Origin: Crenobacter cavernae
GTDB lineage: Bacteria; Pseudomonadota; Gammaproteobacteria; Burkholderiales; Chromobacteriaceae
DNA: 64,000 nucleotides
Reading direction: 5' to 3'
NCBI RefSeq assembly: GCF_003355495.1
Contig: NZ_CP031337.1
Coordinates: 2,175,001 to 2,239,000, forward strand
Part shown: positions 17,127-25,844 of the stretch, one piece after another
Layout: every line of letters starts with the position of its first letter
Numbering within the stretch: the stretch's first letter is position 1
Made by a program: the position numbers and the translations under genes
Notes under the pieces: model-generated
Told to the model about the DNA's origin: nothing
The model's input: only the letters and a program-made list of their open reading frames with translations
Databases searched by the model: none

Positions 17127-18386
17127 ATGGGTTTTCAGCAGGGTTTGAGCGGTCTGTCCGCCGCCTCGAAGCAACTCGACGTGATCGGCAACAACGTATC
17201 CAACGCCAATACCATCGGCTTCAAGGGCTCGCGCGCCGAGTTCTCCGACATCTACGCGAGCAGCCTGTACGGCGTCGCCAACGCGCAGACCGGTATCGGC
17301 GCCAAGACGGTGGGCGTGTCGCAGCAGTTCACCCAGGGCAACCTCACCAACACCAGCAATCCGATGGACCTGGCGATCGCCGGTAACGGTTTCTTCCGCG
17401 TCGAGAACAAGGGCGACGTCGGCTATATGCGCAACGGCCAGTTCCAGCTCGACCGCGAAGGCTACTTCGTCAACAACGGATTTAAGCTTACCGGCTACCA
17501 GGCCGACGCCAACGGCACCATCGTCGCCGGCCCGCCGGTCGAACTGCAGGTCGATACCGCCAACATCGGCGCCAAGGCCACCACGACCATGACGCTCGGT
17601 GCCAACCTCGACGCCAAGCAGACCGCGCCGGCGGTGGCCTTCCCGGGTATCGATCCGAACAACCCGGATCCGAGCTCGATCAACCACTCGCGCTCGGTCA
17701 CCGTGTACGACAGCCTCGGCGTGTCGCACCTGATGACCTTTTACTATGTGAAGAGCGCCACGCCGCTGCAGTGGAACGTTTACACCCGCTTCGACACCGA
17801 TCCGGTCGACATGACCGTGACGCCGCCGGCCACCACGCCGAACGCACTGTTGACCCCGCTGACCTTCAACAACGACGGCACGTTCGCGACCCCGGCCGGC
17901 TCGGTGACCTTCAACGCTCCGACGCTCTCCAACGGTGCTGCGCCGCTGTCGGTCACCGTCGACCTGAGCAAGACCACCCAGTTCGCCGGCCCGTTCTCGG
18001 TCAACACGCTGACCGCCGACGGCTACTCGGACGGCTCGTTGACCACGCTGGCCACCTCGGCCGACGGCACCGTGCAGGCGCGCTATTCGAACGGCCAGAC
18101 CAAGACCATCGGCCAGGTGGTGCTCACCAGCTTCGCCAACGTGCAGGGCTTGAGGCCGTCGGGCGACAACCGCTGGGTCGAGAGCTATGAATCGGGCAAG
18201 CCCAAGGTCAATACGCCGGGCAGCAGCAACGTCGGCGCGGTCCAGTCGGCGGCGCTCGAGGACTCCAACGTCGACCTGACCTCCGAGCTCGTCAACATGA
18301 TCACCGCGCAGCGCTTCTACCAGGCGAACGCGCAGACAATCAAGACGCAGGATTCGATCCTGCAGACGCTGATCAACCTGCGTTGA
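17127..18386 (+). CDS. flgE: Flagellar hook protein FlgE
   Basis: Hook subunit. 419 residues. N-terminal QLDVIGNNVSNANTIGFKGS and C-terminal LTSELVNMITAQRFYQANAQ (D0 domain), a central variable domain rich in T/P (about 165-300). Good AGGAG site. Typical length. Confidence 0.97.
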   Translation: MGFQQGLSGLSAASKQLDVIGNNVSNANTIGFKGSRAEFSDIYASSLYGVANAQTGIGAKTVGVSQQFTQGNLTNTSNPMDLAIAGNGFFRVENKGDVGYMRNGQFQLDREGYFVNNGFKLTGYQADANGTIVAGPPVELQVDTANIGAKATTTMTLGANLDAKQTAPAVAFPGIDPNNPDPSSINHSRSVTVYDSLGVSHLMTFYYVKSATPLQWNVYTRFDTDPVDMTVTPPATTPNALLTPLTFNNDGTFATPAGSVTFNAPTLSNGAAPLSVTVDLSKTTQFAGPFSVNTLTADGYSDGSLTTLATSADGTVQARYSNGQTKTIGQVVLTSFANVQGLRPSGDNRWVESYESGKPKVNTPGSSNVGAVQSAALEDSNVDLTSELVNMITAQRFYQANAQTIKTQDSILQTLINLR

Positions 18387-18403
18387 GCGTGAAAGGCTGA
18401 ACC

Positions 18404-19147
18404 GTGGACCGCATGATCTACCTGGCGATGAACGGCGCGAAGCACGTGGAATGGCAGCAGGCCACCACCTCGCACAACCTCGCCAACGCCAATACCAACG
18501 GCTACAAGGCCGACCAGGTGTCGTTCCGCGCGCTGCCGGTCAAGGGCGAAGGTTCGCCGACCCGCACCTATGTCGTCGACAACACCGTCGGCCACGATAT
18601 GTCGCAGGGCAGCCTGCTGCAGACCGGCAGCCCGAACGACTTCGCGCTCGGCACGCCGGGCTTCTTCGCGGTGCAGGGGCCGGACGGCCAGGAGGCGTAC
18701 AGCCGGGACGGCGGTTTCGCGCTCGACGAAACCGGCATGATGCGCACGAAGAGCGGCCTGCCCCTCATCGGCGACGGCGGTCCGATCACCGTGCCGGCCG
18801 GCAGCAAGCCGGAAATCGGCCAGGACGGCACCGTGATGGCCACGCCGCAGTCGGGTCAGGACCGGACGCCGCAGATCGTCGGCCAGCTCAAGCTGGTCAA
18901 CCCGGCCGTGCGCGACGTGTACAAGGGCGAAGATGGCCTGTTCCGCCTCAACGGCGGCGGCACCGTCCAGGCCGACCAGGGCGTGAAGCTGGTCGCCGGC
19001 GCGCTCGAGGGCAGCAATGTGAACGCCGTCGACAGCCTGGTGCAGATGATCTCGCACGCCCGCCAGTTCGACCTCAACATCAAACTCATGCAAACCGCCG
19101 ACCAGAACGCGCGCTCCGCGACGCAGGTGCTGGCGATGACGGCCTGA
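18404..19147 (+). CDS. flgF: Flagellar basal-body rod protein FlgF
   Basis: 247 residues. The GTG start gives MDRMIYLAMNGAKH, which matches the family's MDxxIYxAM beginning, so it is preferred over the ATG at 18413. HNLANANTNGYKAD and the C-terminal NAVDSLVQMISHARQFDLNIK are the rod signatures. 17 nt after flgE. Confidence 0.96.
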   Translation: MDRMIYLAMNGAKHVEWQQATTSHNLANANTNGYKADQVSFRALPVKGEGSPTRTYVVDNTVGHDMSQGSLLQTGSPNDFALGTPGFFAVQGPDGQEAYSRDGGFALDETGMMRTKSGLPLIGDGGPITVPAGSKPEIGQDGTVMATPQSGQDRTPQIVGQLKLVNPAVRDVYKGEDGLFRLNGGGTVQADQGVKLVAGALEGSNVNAVDSLVQMISHARQFDLNIKLMQTADQNARSATQVLAMTA

Positions 19148-19167
19148 CGGCCAGGAGATTCCGCATC

Positions 19168-19950
19168 ATGATGCGCTCGCTGTATATCGCCAAGACCGGC
19201 ATGGACTCGAGCCAGTTCGCGCTCGACGTCGTCTCGAACAACCTGGCCAACGTCAACACCAAGGGTTTCAAGCGCAGCCACGCGGTGTTCGAGGATCTCT
19301 ACTACCAGACCCTGCGTCAGCCCGGTTCGCAGCTCTCCAACGGGAACACCCTGCCGACCGGCCTGCAGATCGGCACCGGCGCGGCGCCGGTGTCCACCGC
19401 GCGCATCCACTCGCAGGGCAGCCTGGCGCGGACCGAGCAGTCGCTCGACCTGGCGATCACCGGCGAGGGCTTCTTCCGCGTCCAGCGCCCGGACGGCATC
19501 ATCGCCTACACCCGCGACGGCGAGTTCCGCCGCAACCAGAACGGTGACGTCGTCAACCCGGCGGGCTACCTGCTCGACCCGGCGATCAACATCCCGGCCG
19601 ACGCGACCCGCATCAGCATTTCCGACGCCGGCGCGGTGCAGTACTTCCTGCCGGGCAACCCGAACCCGCAGAATGCCGGCAACATCCAGCTAACCACCTT
19701 CATCAACCCACAGGGGCTCGAGAGCATAGGCGAGAACCTGTACCTGCAGACCGCCGCGTCGGGCGACCCGCAGGACGGAGACCCGGGCACCGACGCGCGC
19801 GGCCGCATCAGCCAGGGTTATCTGGAAGACTCCAACGTCAACGTGACCGAAGAGCTGGTGAAGATGATCCAGGCGCAGCGTTCGTTCGAGATGAACTCGC
19901 GCGCGATCAAGACCGCCGACGAGATGCTGCAGCGCATCGCGCAGCTGTAA
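19168..19950 (+). CDS. flgG: Flagellar distal rod protein FlgG
   Basis: 260 residues, standard length. Starts MMRSLYIAKTGMD as expected; VVSNNLANVNTKGFKRS and VTEELVKMIQAQRSFEMNSRA are the conserved N- and C-terminal helices. AGGAG site 11 nt before the first of two adjacent ATGs. Follows flgF by 20 nt. Confidence 0.97.
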   Translation: MMRSLYIAKTGMDSSQFALDVVSNNLANVNTKGFKRSHAVFEDLYYQTLRQPGSQLSNGNTLPTGLQIGTGAAPVSTARIHSQGSLARTEQSLDLAITGEGFFRVQRPDGIIAYTRDGEFRRNQNGDVVNPAGYLLDPAINIPADATRISISDAGAVQYFLPGNPNPQNAGNIQLTTFINPQGLESIGENLYLQTAASGDPQDGDPGTDARGRISQGYLEDSNVNVTEELVKMIQAQRSFEMNSRAIKTADEMLQRIAQL

Positions 19951-19959
19951 CAGAGCCAT

Positions 19960-20637
19960 ATGAAACGATTCGTCCCCCTTTTTGCCGCCGCCGCGCTCGC
20001 CGCGTGCACCTCGCCGCAACCGCCGCTGGTGCAGCAGCCGATGACCGCGCGCCCGCAACCGAAGCCGGTCGCCGCCACGCCGAACGGCTCGATCTTCCAG
20101 GGCACGAACTACCGGCCGCTGTTCGAGGACAAGAAGCCGGCGCAGGTCGGCGACACGCTGACGGTCGCCATCGAAGAGAGGACCTCGACCTCCAGCAGTT
20201 CGGAGAGCAAGGGCAACCGCAGCGCGTCGACGTCCAGTTCGATCGACGCGAGCCTCAACCTGCCGTTCTTCTCCAACTTCATCGAGGACAAGATCGCCGG
20301 CGCGAGCTTCGGCGCCAACGGCAGCGCCAGCAACAACGGCAAGGGCAGCGTGACCGGTTCGTCCGCCTTCACGAGCTCGATCACCGTCACCGTGATCGAC
20401 GTGCTCGCCAACGGCAACCTGGCGGTCAGCGGCGAAAAACAGATGCGCCTGAACAGCGACACCGAATTTATCCGCCTGTCCGGCGTCGTCAACCCGCTCG
20501 ACATCAAGCCGGGCAATATCGTCTCGTCGACCAAGCTCGCCGACGCGCGCATCGAACAGCAGACCGAGGGCAACCAGCGCCGCTACATCGAGCCGGGCTG
20601 GCTGTCCCGTTTCTTCCTGTCGGTGCTGCCGTTCTGA
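19960..20637 (+). CDS. flgH: Flagellar L-ring protein FlgH (lipoprotein)
   Basis: Outer-membrane ring subunit. 225 residues; lipoprotein signal with lipobox LAAC (Cys about 16), then SIFQGTNYRPLFEDKKPAQVGDTLTV, the conserved start of the mature domain, and GNLAVSGEKQ. 9 nt after flgG with only a weak ribosome-binding site, so coupling is likely. Confidence 0.96.
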   Translation: MKRFVPLFAAAALAACTSPQPPLVQQPMTARPQPKPVAATPNGSIFQGTNYRPLFEDKKPAQVGDTLTVAIEERTSTSSSSESKGNRSASTSSSIDASLNLPFFSNFIEDKIAGASFGANGSASNNGKGSVTGSSAFTSSITVTVIDVLANGNLAVSGEKQMRLNSDTEFIRLSGVVNPLDIKPGNIVSSTKLADARIEQQTEGNQRRYIEPGWLSRFFLSVLPF

Positions 20638-20671
20638 TACGCTGTCGCCCTTCGCGCGTAAGGAGTTAGGT

Positions 20672-21724
20672 ATGAAGCGGTTCTGGCTCGTGCTGGGGCT
20701 GATGGCGGGGCTGATGCAGCCGGCGCTCGCCCAGCAACGCATCAAGGAGTTGGCGTCGGTCGGCGGCGTCCGCAGCAACCAGCTGCTCGGCTACGGCCTC
20801 GTCGTCGGTCTCGACGGCAGCGGCGACAAGGGCAGTTCGTCGCCGTTCACCATCCAGTCGATGGCGAGCATGCTCGCCCAGCTCGGCGTGCAGATTCCAC
20901 CCGGCACCAAGCTCGACCCGAAGAACACCGCGGCGGTGACCATCACCGCCAGCCTGCCGCCGTTCGCGCGGCGCGGCCAGGCGATAGACGTGACCGTGTC
21001 GTCGATCGGCGACGCCAAGAGCCTCAGGGGTGGCACGCTGTTGATGGCGCCGCTGAAGGGCGCCGACGGCCAGATCTACGCGATGTCGCAGGGCAACGTG
21101 GTGGTCGGCGGTGCCGGCGCCAGCGCCGGCGGCAACAAGGCGCAGGTCAACCAGCTGTCGGTCGGCCGCATCCCGTCGGGTGCCACCGTCGAGCGCGAAG
21201 TGCCGACCGTGCTCGGCAGCAACGAGACCGTCCAGCTCGAACTCCTTGAGGCCGACTTCACCACCGCCAACCGCGTGGTCGAGGCCATCAACCGCTCGCT
21301 CGGCGCCGGCACCGCGCAGGCGGTCGACGGCCGCCTGATCGAAGTGCGCGCGCCCTACGACGGCCGCGTGCAGTTTCTCTCCCGTCTGGAAAACATCCCG
21401 GTCAAGCCGGCCGAGGTGACGCCGCTCGTCATCATCAACGCGCGCACCGGTTCGGTGGTGATGAACCAGGCGGTCACGCTGGACCCGGTCGCGGTGGCGC
21501 ACGGCAACCTGTCGGTCACCGTCGGCAACAACGACCGCGCCGGCAACCCCGACATCAACGTCCGTGCCGACGCCGGCCAGGTGGTTAACCTGCCCAAGAG
21601 CGCCAAGCTGTCGCAGGTGGTCAACGCGCTCAATGCGGTCGGCGCGACGCCGCAGGACCTGGTGTCCATCCTGCAGGCGATCAAGGCGGCCGGCGCGCTC
21701 AAGGCCGACCTGCAGATCATCTGA
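20672..21724 (+). CDS. flgI: Flagellar P-ring protein FlgI
   Basis: Periplasmic ring around the rod. 350 residues, slightly short of the usual 365-370. Signal peptide ends PALAQQ; the mature start RIKELASVGGVRSNQLLGYGLVVGLDG is diagnostic. Strong AAGGAG site. A terminator and a new promoter separate it from flgJ. Confidence 0.97.
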   Translation: MKRFWLVLGLMAGLMQPALAQQRIKELASVGGVRSNQLLGYGLVVGLDGSGDKGSSSPFTIQSMASMLAQLGVQIPPGTKLDPKNTAAVTITASLPPFARRGQAIDVTVSSIGDAKSLRGGTLLMAPLKGADGQIYAMSQGNVVVGGAGASAGGNKAQVNQLSVGRIPSGATVEREVPTVLGSNETVQLELLEADFTTANRVVEAINRSLGAGTAQAVDGRLIEVRAPYDGRVQFLSRLENIPVKPAEVTPLVIINARTGSVVMNQAVTLDPVAVAHGNLSVTVGNNDRAGNPDINVRADAGQVVNLPKSAKLSQVVNALNAVGATPQDLVSILQAIKAAGALKADLQII

Positions 21725-21751
21725 CCGCCCCCGTGACGCCGGGCCATCAAG

Positions 21752-21761
21752 GCTCGGCCAA
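21752..21761 (+). repeat. Single copy of the dispersed 10-mer after flgI
   Basis: GCTCGGCCAA 27 nt after the flgI stop, just upstream of a separate ordinary terminator hairpin. Confidence 0.85.
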
Positions 21762-21766
21762 CCTTC

Positions 21767-21794
21767 AAAAAGCGGCCTTGTGGCCGCTTTTTTC
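21767..21794 (+). terminator. Terminator after flgI
   Basis: Stem AAAAGCGGCC / GGCCGCTTTT with TTGT loop followed by T run. Ends the flgB-flgI transcription unit inside the flagellar cluster. Confidence 0.9.
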
Positions 21795-21799
21795 TTTTC

Positions 21800-21815
21800 T
21801 GGCCCGCTTCTTGCT
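21800..21815 (+). promoter_or_regulatory. Sigma-54-like promoter of flgJ
   Basis: TGGCCCGCTTCTTGCT against TGGCACG-N4-TTGCW: one change in the -24 box, perfect -12 box, correct spacing. It starts 6 nt after the flgI terminator and lies about 30 nt before the flgJ ATG, which explains how flgJ is transcribed. Confidence 0.7.
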
Positions 21816-21845
21816 GTTATTCATGCCGAAGGAGCGCCACCGACC

Positions 21846-22802
21846 ATGAATCCGCTATCGAACACCGCCAGTCCCGCCGATGTCGCCAAGCGGCTCGCCG
21901 TCGACCCGACCGGGCTAGAGACCTTGCGCGCCCGCGCGGCGCAGGACCCGAAGGGCACGGTCAAGGAAGCCGCGCGCCAGTTCGAGGCGCTGTTCATGGA
22001 CAACCTGATGAAGGCGATGCGTGCGACCTCGTTCGACGACGAGGAAGACTCGCCCGAGATGGACACCTTCAAGGGCATGCTGGACCAGCAGCTCGTGCAG
22101 ACGCTGTCCAAGGCCGGCGGCATGGGCCTGGCCGATGTGCTGACGCGCCAGCTCTCCAAGCTCTCCAAGAGCGACGAGCCGCTGACGCCCGAAACGCGCC
22201 AGTTCGCGTCGACCGAAAGCGTGTTGCCGCAGGTGAAAAAAGCGCTGGCCGCCTACGGTGCGAAATGGGCCGAGGCGCAGGCAAATCCTGCCGCCCGGGC
22301 GGCCGAGCTTGCCGGCGACGCGGGCAAGACCTTGCCGGCTGCGCCGCAGAACTTTGTCGAGACGCTGCTGCCGCACGCACGCCGCGCGGCCGAGTCGCTC
22401 GGCGTTGCACCGCAGCTGGTGGTCGCGCACGCGGCGCTCGAGACCGGCTGGGGCCGTCGCGCGATCCGCAACGCCGACGGCAGCGACAGCCACAACCTGT
22501 TCGGCATCAAGGCCGGCGGCGCCTGGAAGGGCGACACCGTCGACGTGCTGACCACCGAATACGTCGGCGGCGTGCCGCAAAAACGGGTCGAGACCTTCCG
22601 TTCCTACCCGTCTTACGCCGCGGCCTTCGACGACTACGCCCGCCTTCTGGCCGACAACCCGCGCTACCGCGGCGCGCTGGGGCAGGGCGGCAACGCCGGC
22701 GGTTTCGCGCAAGGCCTGCAGCAGGGCGGCTACGCGACCGACCCGCGCTACGCGAAGAAGCTCGCCGACGTGGCCGGCGGCCTGATCGCGCGCGGTATTT
22801 GA
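21846..22802 (+). CDS. flgJ: Flagellar rod assembly protein/muramidase FlgJ
   Basis: Bifunctional: the N-terminal rod cap (about 40-100, ARQFEALFMDNLMKAMRA) and the C-terminal glucosaminidase domain (about 165-318) that opens peptidoglycan for the rod. Catalytic Glu in HAALETGWGRRAI, then DSHNLFGIKA and FRSYPSYAAAFDDYARLL. 318 residues. Preceded by its own sigma-54-like promoter. Confidence 0.96.
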   Translation: MNPLSNTASPADVAKRLAVDPTGLETLRARAAQDPKGTVKEAARQFEALFMDNLMKAMRATSFDDEEDSPEMDTFKGMLDQQLVQTLSKAGGMGLADVLTRQLSKLSKSDEPLTPETRQFASTESVLPQVKKALAAYGAKWAEAQANPAARAAELAGDAGKTLPAAPQNFVETLLPHARRAAESLGVAPQLVVAHAALETGWGRRAIRNADGSDSHNLFGIKAGGAWKGDTVDVLTTEYVGGVPQKRVETFRSYPSYAAAFDDYARLLADNPRYRGALGQGGNAGGFAQGLQQGGYATDPRYAKKLADVAGGLIARGI

Positions 22803-22837
22803 GCGGGCCTGCCGGGCGCCCGATGGCGGAACGGGGG

Positions 22838-22864
22838 TCAAGTTTTCGCCGGCGCGGCCGATAA
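22838..22864 (+). promoter_or_regulatory. Sigma-28 (FliA) promoter of flgK
   Basis: TCAAGTTT-N11-GCCGATAA; the E. coli consensus is TAAAGTTT-N11-GCCGATAA, so one mismatch with exact spacing. It begins 36 nt after the flgJ stop and 48 nt before flgK, and places flgKL in the late flagellar class. Confidence 0.9.
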
Positions 22865-22885
22865 AAGCATTCAGGAGAGAGCGAT

Positions 22886-24727
22886 ATGGGTAGCGGCATT
22901 TTCGGAATCGCCATCAGCGGCCTCAACGCCGCGCGGGGCTCGCTGGAAACCACCAGCCACAACATCAGCAACGTCAACACGGCGGGCTATCACCGCCAGG
23001 TGAACGCACAGACGGCGCGCACGCCGTTCTTCGAGGGGTATGGCTACGTCGGGCGCGGCGTCGACACCACGCAGGTGTCGCGCATCTATGACCGCTACCT
23101 CGATCGCCAGTTGAACGGCGCGACGGCGCTGGACGGCTACTACCAGACCCAGAATACCTTCCTGTCGCAGATCGACAATGTCGTGGCCGATCAGGATGCG
23201 GGCCTGTCGCCGGCCATGCAGGACTTCTTCCGCGGGGTGCAGACCCTGTCGGCCAACCCGAAGTCGATTCCCGCCCGCCAGGACGTGATCAACCTCGCGC
23301 AGAGTCTCGCCGGGCGCATCCAGTCGCTGCATGGCCGATTCGAAGATGTCCGTCGCAGCGTCAACGGCCAGCTCCAGACCGTGGTCGAAAGCATCAACGC
23401 CTATTCCGGGCAGATCGCCGATATCAACCAGCGCATCCTGGCGTTGAACCAGGGCAGTGCCCGTGTGCCCAACGACCTGCTCGACCAGCGCGACCAGATG
23501 GTGAACGAGCTCAACCAGCTGGTGAAGACCGACGTGATGAGCCAGCCCGACGGCAGCTACAGCGTCTTCATCGGTAACGGCCAGGGGCTGGTGACCGGCG
23601 CCGTCGCCAACAAGCTGACCACGGTGCCCAACGTCGACGATCCGGAACAACTCGATGTGGCGTACAGTTTTGGCGGCGGCCAGGTGCGGATTCCGAACGG
23701 CATGCTCGACGGCGGGAAAATGGGGGCGCTGCTCAATTACCGTTCCGAAACGCTGAACCGGGTGCAGGCGGACCTCGGACGGCTGACGATCTCGATCGCC
23801 GATACGATGAACCGTCAGCACGCGCTGGGACGGGACCTGAACAACCAGCCGGGCTCGGCCCAGCTGTTCACCGATCTGAACGCTTACCTGGACGGGGGGG
23901 CGCCGCCGTCGTCACTGGTCGATATCGACGGTGCGCCGACCTATCTGCAGCTCAAGCAGTTGCGCGAGGCGACCGGGGTGTTTTCGGTCAAGCTCGACGA
24001 CCCGGCCAAGTTGGCGGTCGGGTCCTCGCTCAAGATGGCGTCGACCAGTACGCCGGCGAGTCTGGCTTATGTTTCGTCGGTCTGGCAGGAGGCCGGAGCC
24101 CGCCCGCAGACGCTGAACAACAATTTCTCGACCACCTATCCGGCCGGGGTCGACCTGAGCTACGACACGGCGACGCAGACCTTTACCGCGCCGGCTCCTT
24201 CACCTTTTACGGTCACGACGTCGAAGGATATCGCCGGCGGTTTCCGTCTGACCGACTCGGCGGGCGTCACCATCGAATTCAAGCTGGAAGGCTCGCCCAA
24301 TAATGGCGAAGTATTCCGGATCGGTGCGCGCGGAGTCGGTACCGCGTCTGTGGACGCGGCGCCGTCGGACAACGCGAACATGCTGGTGCTCGCCAAGATC
24401 CAGAGCCAGAACGTGGTGGTGAACACCCCGGGCGGCAGCAACGACTTCGTTCCGGCGGACGGCGTCCAGCCCAACGCGAATTTCCAGAGCTTTTACGGCC
24501 AACTGGTGAGCTTCGTCGGCAGCGCCGCCAACACCGCCAAGGTGGGTGGCGAGAGCCAGGCGACGACCTTGAAGGAGGTCAAGCTGGCGCGCGAATCGTT
24601 CTCGGGCGTGAACCTCGACGAAGAGGCCGCCAACCTGATCCGTTTCCAGCAGGCGTATCAGGCGTCGAGCAAGGTGATCCAGATCGCCGAAAAAATCTTT
24701 TCCGACTTGCTGCAACTGGGCGGCTGA
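22886..24727 (+). CDS. flgK: Flagellar hook-associated protein 1 FlgK
   Basis: Junction protein between hook and filament. 613 residues. N-terminal ETTSHNISNVNTAGYHRQ and C-terminal SGVNLDEEAANLIRFQQAYQASSKVIQ are the D0 signatures; LLDQRDQMVNELNQLV is also conserved. AGGAGAGA site. Sigma-28 promoter upstream; flgL follows after 22 nt. Confidence 0.97.
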   Translation: MGSGIFGIAISGLNAARGSLETTSHNISNVNTAGYHRQVNAQTARTPFFEGYGYVGRGVDTTQVSRIYDRYLDRQLNGATALDGYYQTQNTFLSQIDNVVADQDAGLSPAMQDFFRGVQTLSANPKSIPARQDVINLAQSLAGRIQSLHGRFEDVRRSVNGQLQTVVESINAYSGQIADINQRILALNQGSARVPNDLLDQRDQMVNELNQLVKTDVMSQPDGSYSVFIGNGQGLVTGAVANKLTTVPNVDDPEQLDVAYSFGGGQVRIPNGMLDGGKMGALLNYRSETLNRVQADLGRLTISIADTMNRQHALGRDLNNQPGSAQLFTDLNAYLDGGAPPSSLVDIDGAPTYLQLKQLREATGVFSVKLDDPAKLAVGSSLKMASTSTPASLAYVSSVWQEAGARPQTLNNNFSTTYPAGVDLSYDTATQTFTAPAPSPFTVTTSKDIAGGFRLTDSAGVTIEFKLEGSPNNGEVFRIGARGVGTASVDAAPSDNANMLVLAKIQSQNVVVNTPGGSNDFVPADGVQPNANFQSFYGQLVSFVGSAANTAKVGGESQATTLKEVKLARESFSGVNLDEEAANLIRFQQAYQASSKVIQIAEKIFSDLLQLGG

Positions 24728-24749
24728 TCGGCTTCAGGAGCGTTGAAAG

Positions 24750-25760
24750 ATGCGCGTAAGTTCCAATACCCAATACCTCACCGGTACCTACGGCCTGCAA
24801 AAACAGCAAAGCCAGCTCGGACGCCTGCAGGAGCAGCTGTCGCTGCTCAAGCGCGTCGTACGGCCGTCGGACGATCCGGTCGCTTCGTCGCAGGTCGTCA
24901 ACATCATGCAGGCGCAGTCGAGAAACACCCAGTTCCTGGAGAACGCGAAGAACGTCGAGTCGCGGCTCGCCGTGCCCGAAGCGACGCTGCGCAAGGGCTC
25001 CGAGGTGATCCAGAACATCAAGACGCTGGCGGTGCAGGCCGGCAACGGCGGCCTGACCCCCGAGGACAGGCGCACGCTGCAGACCAGTCTGCGCGAGCAG
25101 GTCAAGGAGCTGGTCGGCCTGGCCAATACCACCGACGCGAACGGCGATTACCTGTTCGCCGGTACCAGGACGCAGACCAAACCGTTCGACCTGACCGTCA
25201 ACAGCGGCATCGCCATCCAGTACAACGGCGACTACGGCCAGCTCGATGTACAGGTGTCCACCGGTCGCGATCTGTCGATCACCGACCCCGGCGGCGTGAT
25301 CTTCGGTGTGACGAGCGCGATTCCGACGCCGGTTCCTCCGCCCGTTCCGCCCGCCGTCGCCGACCCGAACGCGACGACGCCGGGCAGCGAGCTCTGGCAG
25401 GCGGTGCGGCGTCTCGACGAGATCCTGAGCGCGCAGCAGGTGGCGGTCCCCAGTGATCCGGCGACCGCGGTCTACCCGAGCTACGACGATAGTCTGGCCA
25501 TGGTGCTGGATGGCCTCGATACCGGCCTGGATCAGTTGCTGCGGGTGGACGCGAAAATCGGCGCGCGGATGAAAGAAGCCGAATCGTTGCAGACGGTGGG
25601 CGAGGACATCAACGTCCAATACGCCGCGAATATCAGCAATCTGCAGGATCTGGACGTGCCGCAGGCGATCAGCGATTTCCAGCTGACGCAGACGGCCTTG
25701 CAGGCTTCGCAGAAGACCTACCAGCAGATATCGCAGCTGAGCCTGTTCAACTACCTTTGA
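24750..25760 (+). CDS. flgL: Flagellar hook-associated protein 3 FlgL
   Basis: Second junction protein, flagellin-like. 336 residues: MRVSSNTQY start, KRVVRPSDDPVASSQV in the N-terminal helix region, DYLFAGTRTQTKPF in the core, and the C-terminal helix ALQASQKTYQQISQLSLFNYL. AGGAG site. A bidirectional terminator follows. Confidence 0.96.
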   Translation: MRVSSNTQYLTGTYGLQKQQSQLGRLQEQLSLLKRVVRPSDDPVASSQVVNIMQAQSRNTQFLENAKNVESRLAVPEATLRKGSEVIQNIKTLAVQAGNGGLTPEDRRTLQTSLREQVKELVGLANTTDANGDYLFAGTRTQTKPFDLTVNSGIAIQYNGDYGQLDVQVSTGRDLSITDPGGVIFGVTSAIPTPVPPPVPPAVADPNATTPGSELWQAVRRLDEILSAQQVAVPSDPATAVYPSYDDSLAMVLDGLDTGLDQLLRVDAKIGARMKEAESLQTVGEDINVQYAANISNLQDLDVPQAISDFQLTQTALQASQKTYQQISQLSLFNYL

Positions 25761-25781
25761 GCCGCTGCGCATCCGACCGAC

Positions 25782-25809
25782 AAAAAACCCGGCTTATGCC
25801 GGGTTTTTT
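25782..25809. terminator. Bidirectional terminator between flgL and astE
   Basis: Stem AAAAAACCCGGC / GCCGGGTTTTTT with TTAT loop. A run on one side and T run on the other serve both convergent genes. Confidence 0.93.
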
Positions 25810-25830
25810 CATGCTAATCGCCATCCGGCG

Positions 25831-25840
25831 TTGGCCGAGC
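25831..25840 (-). repeat. Single copy of the dispersed 10-mer just after the astE stop
   Basis: TTGGCCGAGC on the + strand, 4 nt beyond the astE stop codon; on the gene's own strand it reads GCTCGGCCAA. Confidence 0.85.
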
Positions 25841-25844
25841 CCTG

